From Paramecium sonneborni (lineage: Eukaryota; Ciliophora; Oligohymenophorea; Peniculida; Parameciidae): a DNA stretch of 64,000 nucleotides. Shown here in pieces: positions 60,990-64,000 of this stretch. A program made the position numbers and the translations under genes. The stretch lies in assembly GCA_905182985.1 (NCBI GenBank), contig CAJJDN010000001.1:803866-867865 (forward strand), read 5' to 3'. Within the stretch, counting starts at the first letter, position 1; the number at the start of each line of letters is the position of its first letter. Under the pieces are notes generated by a model. The model was not told the DNA's origin. It made no database searches and worked only from the letters and a program-made list of their open reading frames with translations.

Positions 60990-62180
60990 CAAGAATCTTA
61001 GATAAAATTACTTAATTAATAATAAACCTTAACATAAACCTTAAACAAATTAAAATTCTAAAGTTTAAAATTTAGATTCTAAAACTACTCATTAAATAAG
61101 TTATTAAGGAAGTTTTGATAAAATTAATTTTAATAGATTATAATTTAATAATCAAGGAGAAGTGTCTTCTTTGAAAGCTGAAAACTCCATTAAAGCAGGA
61201 GAACAAACTAAAAGATCTAATCAAGAATAATCACCTTTAAGGAACTCATAATAATCATAAACTATTTAAAAAGTTTATTCTTAAATAGAAGGTTTTGCTA
61301 ATTTTGTTTAAAAATAATAATAATCTTATTAGAAATAGCAAAAACTAAATTATAGTTAAAAGTCAAATTCATAAAGGAAAGTTAATGCAAATTTTAATTC
61401 AACTGATTGTCAATTTAGATTACCAAGTAGATAGAGTTCAAATTAAAAATAATCTGCTGATTTGTAGTCTTATTAAGTTAATTTCTTGTAACTTTATTTA
61501 TATCTATCAATAGAAGAACCAGAGTGGCATCCCAATTATAAAAATATGATGATGATTATAAGAGTATCAAACATGTACATTTATAATCTTAGGTAAGCAA
61601 CCTTTAGCAACAGATAGAATTCAAAGATCAAGTGTTTTTAATGTGGGAGAGAAAAGCTAATAGAAATCTTCATCTAAAAATATGTAAAGAATAATATAAA
61701 TTTAGATAAAAAATGCCTTAGAAATTCACTTAATATGCATTAGCAACATTGAGAAATCTTTAGGTGAAAAATTCTGAGGTAAAGAAAAAATAAATAGTTA
61801 ATGCAATTAATACACAAGGACCTATACTGAATTCTTAACTATTGCACTATAGAACTAAATCGTAGGATGCTGTAGGAACTTATAAAGGATCTCCTCCAAA
61901 ATAACCATAACGTCATGATAATTCAAAAGATCCATTAAAAATTGCAAATAACATTTGTGTGTAAGCGTCTTCTAAAAAAGGAGGTGGTGTATACAATATC
62001 AACTAAAATAATATAGTTAATATTTATATTGAAGATTTGAAATCTTCAGCTAAAATCAAGTAAGGTGGATCATAAACTGCTCGAATAAACAGTCCTTTAA
62101 AAAATAATCCTAAAGGTATTTTCGAAGTCTATAACACTTAAAGATGTAATTAAAGTCCTGGAAGTAAAAAAATGGTATGA
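60116..62180 (+). CDS. Ser/Gln/Asn-rich protein with cysteine pairs, unknown function
   Basis: 663 residues, not recognised. An N-terminal region with CSPQF ... NLCYSP ... CVFCQKF cysteine pairs may bind zinc. A short acidic helix (LECIVEEEEYLKR), a basic helical block (KALLEYYKYHKDIP; KKRRIEYGNIKRKL), a very basic KKKEKKKQKHSDEDL stretch, and about 300 residues of Gln/Asn/Ser-rich sequence follow. A helical piece (QIEFKDQVFLMWERKANR) precedes the C-terminal part with KGGGVYNINQN and SPGSKKMV. Introns 60487-60508, 60696-60720 and 61488-61513 give 664 codons. The third joins what otherwise looks like a separate downstream gene with its own ATG at 61,713. Confidence 0.8.
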
Positions 62181-62224
62181 AATAAATATTTTATTGCTAT
62201 AAATTTTATGGATAATTAATATTT

Positions 62225-64000
62225 TCATAATTATTTAAATGTGCTAAATTTATGAGGATTAAAAGCTGTAGAGCATTTAGCCATAGTAACTGATTATCTA
62301 GAGATAGCATCGGTCATATAGAAATTCTATGAATATAAAGTCAAATTTACATCAATAAGATCTCTGAATGGAGTTGATGAAATAGTTTATTTAGATGATT
62401 CAGGTTTAAGTGCAACTTATCCAAGAACAGTTGATTCAATATAGTCATATTTTAATAGATGAGGAGCTAATTCAGCCATTCTATATCTAACCTATTATAA
62501 TACAAAATTTACATACTTCTTCTAAAGTATCATAAGGTAGAGCACATCCACATTCTTCAGATAATGCTCTCAAAATTTCCCAATCTGATTTTGCACCTGA
62601 TGGAGGTAAAGCAACTAATTTTGTTGTTTAAACTCTGCCTTCCGTTGAAACCTTTTGGAATATAGAAATAACATTACATAAGTTCCATTCTTTTCAGTAT
62701 AGGTAGCTCCTGGTAATATAAGATCTGCATAATATGCACCTTCATCTCCATGACTACCAATATATATTACATATGCATCTTTAGGTATATCTTAGGCATT
62801 TAAATTATTATCAACTCCTAATAAAATTACAACTTTAGCTGGAGTGCTGCTCTTTCTAGCTGTAATACCTAATTCAAGAGCATTAATTCTTCCAACTTCT
62901 TTATGTAAAAAGTTAAATCCATTCCAACCTTATTATGGATTTAATACAGGTGAATTTTAAGCAATCTTTTTTAAAGTATTATGAATAGCATTTCCATCTA
63001 CTCTTTCTAAAACACCAGCTCCTGTTAAGATCATTGGCAATTTAGCATTTTTGAGTCTGGCAGCAAATGGATGAGTACCATTAGCTATTTCATCAAGGAT
63101 TGAAGCATTATTTCCTAAATGAACATAGTTATATGTTAAATCATTAGCTGGTCCAATAAGAAATACTTTTAAGTTATTTTTTCTAGTAGCTCTTAAAATT
63201 CTAGAATTTAATAATGGAGATTCAACTTTTGGATTAGTACCTACTAATAAAAGTACATCAGCTTCTTCAACTCCGGTAATTCTTGAATTTAATAAATAAT
63301 TAGCTCTAAAATCAGCATCTAATTAAGGTACACCAGTTCCTCTAATTTCAAAATTATCACTATCAAATCTATTCAATAAATCTTTTAAAGCTACAATAGA
63401 TTCACAATCAGCAAATTCTCCAATTACTCCTACAATCTCTTCTCCTTTTACAGATTATAACTTTTTAGCTGCTTATTATATTGCATCTGGCCAATATAAA
63501 TCAGTAAAATTGCCTTATGCATCTCTAGCTAAAGGTAATGTTAATCTTTATTTTTTTAATCCATCAAAAGCTTATCTTGATTTATCATTTAACCATTCTT
63601 CATTTACTTCTTCATGAATTCTTGGCAAGATTCTCATTATTTCTGCTCCTCTTGTATCAATTTAAATAAAAGGTATGATAGTATCAAAAACATCTACAGA
63701 ATCGTATGACTTTAATTCCCATGGTCTTGATGTAAATGCATAAGGCCCATTGGTTAATGCACCAACTGGACAGATATCAGCAAGATTTCCTTGTAATTCA
63801 CTAGTGATCATTTTGTCAATGTATGTACCGATTTCAGTATTCCTTCCTCTTCCACTAGTTCCTAATTCAGTTACACCAGCATATTCATCTGAAAATCTGA
63901 TACATCGTGTGCAATGAATACATCTATTCATACTTGTTGCTACTAATGGACCAAAATTCTTATCTTCAACTGCTCTCTTATATTCATTATGTCTACTATC
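62225..64000 (-). CDS. NDUFS1: NADH dehydrogenase (complex I) 75-kDa subunit NDUFS1, 5' end outside window
   Basis: The iron-sulfur subunit that carries electrons from the FMN site through complex I in the mitochondrial matrix arm. Only the last 574 residues are in the window. They begin just before [20 protein letters not shown] (CxxCxxC of a 4Fe-4S site), then [35 protein letters not shown] and RPWELK. The molybdopterin-oxidoreductase-like domain without cofactor residues follows, with [14 protein letters not shown] and [18 protein letters not shown]. It ends [18 protein letters not shown] and a short tail. Introns 62492-62516 and 62652-62677 (25 and 26 nt) keep frame. The missing 5' end should hold the 2Fe-2S ferredoxin-like domain. 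This gene is nuclear-coded. Confidence 0.96.

Noticed and set aside
61713..62180. Separate 155-residue gene starting at ATG 61,713
   Set aside because: A 26-nt intron at 61,488-61,513 puts it in frame with the upstream exons; it is the last exon of the 663-residue gene.
1..64000. Bacterial-type features such as ribosome binding sites, operons or insertion sequences
   Set aside because: Genetic code, spliceosomal introns and gene families are eukaryotic throughout; no transposase or inverted-repeat structure was seen.

Overview
The window is a piece of a ciliate macronuclear chromosome, almost certainly Paramecium. Three features show this. Long coding regions are full of TAA and TAG where homologues have glutamine, and every confident gene ends in TGA. 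Almost every gene carries spliceosomal introns of only 20-38 nt (GT...AG, usually GTA...TAG). The DNA is very AT-rich and packed, with neighbours often 10-60 bp apart. All gene models below are my own translations with TAA/TAG = Gln and TGA as the only stop. As a check, coding length after intron removal is a multiple of three in every gene said to be intact. A standard-code ORF caller sees only fragments.

Layout. 1-9.2 kb: an AGC-type kinase, a small uncertain ORF, alternative oxidase, a secreted cysteine-rich mini-antigen, a decayed gene, and a large Gln/Asn-rich protein with a SANT/Myb-like segment and a 36-bp tandem repeat. 9.4-12.6 kb: a doubtful stretch, a UAP56/Sub2-like DEAD-box helicase and a Rab GTPase. 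12.8-20.2 kb (minus strand): a trichocyst matrix protein, a divergent mitochondrial carrier, a small two-helix protein, and a 1,244-residue secretory protein with a cysteine-rich domain and a hydrophobic C-terminal region. 20.3-32.7 kb: one 4,070-residue inner-arm type axonemal dynein heavy chain. 33-42.5 kb: coiled-coil proteins, an SCP/FCP1-type phosphatase and a decayed EF-hand gene. 42.7-54.1 kb: NDUFA6, a coiled-coil protein, TSG101/Vps23, a small secreted protein, an STPG-repeat protein, an enolase-4-like protein, a TFIIB-like protein, a low-complexity protein, a casein kinase 1 and a small membrane protein. 54.1-64 kb: a cyclic-nucleotide-type K+ channel, two small genes, ribosomal protein eL13, a 663-residue unknown, and NDUFS1, which runs off the right edge.

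By function, several genes point to cilia (dynein, STPG repeat, enolase-4-like, coiled-coil proteins). Others point to mitochondrial respiration (AOX, carrier-like, NDUFA6, NDUFS1), regulated secretion and the cell surface (trichocyst matrix protein, mini-antigen, Rab), and signalling (three protein kinase or phosphatase genes and a channel). No operon-like logic is expected. The genes are simply dense, with one divergent pair only 23 bp apart.

Data quality matters here. A 1,270-bp block is repeated exactly on either side of a single N (58,449-59,718 and 59,720-60,989), most likely two unmerged contig ends. Seven otherwise intact genes or ORFs need a one-base insertion or deletion, mostly in A or T runs. 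I saw no tRNA, rRNA, transposon, telomere or CRISPR array.
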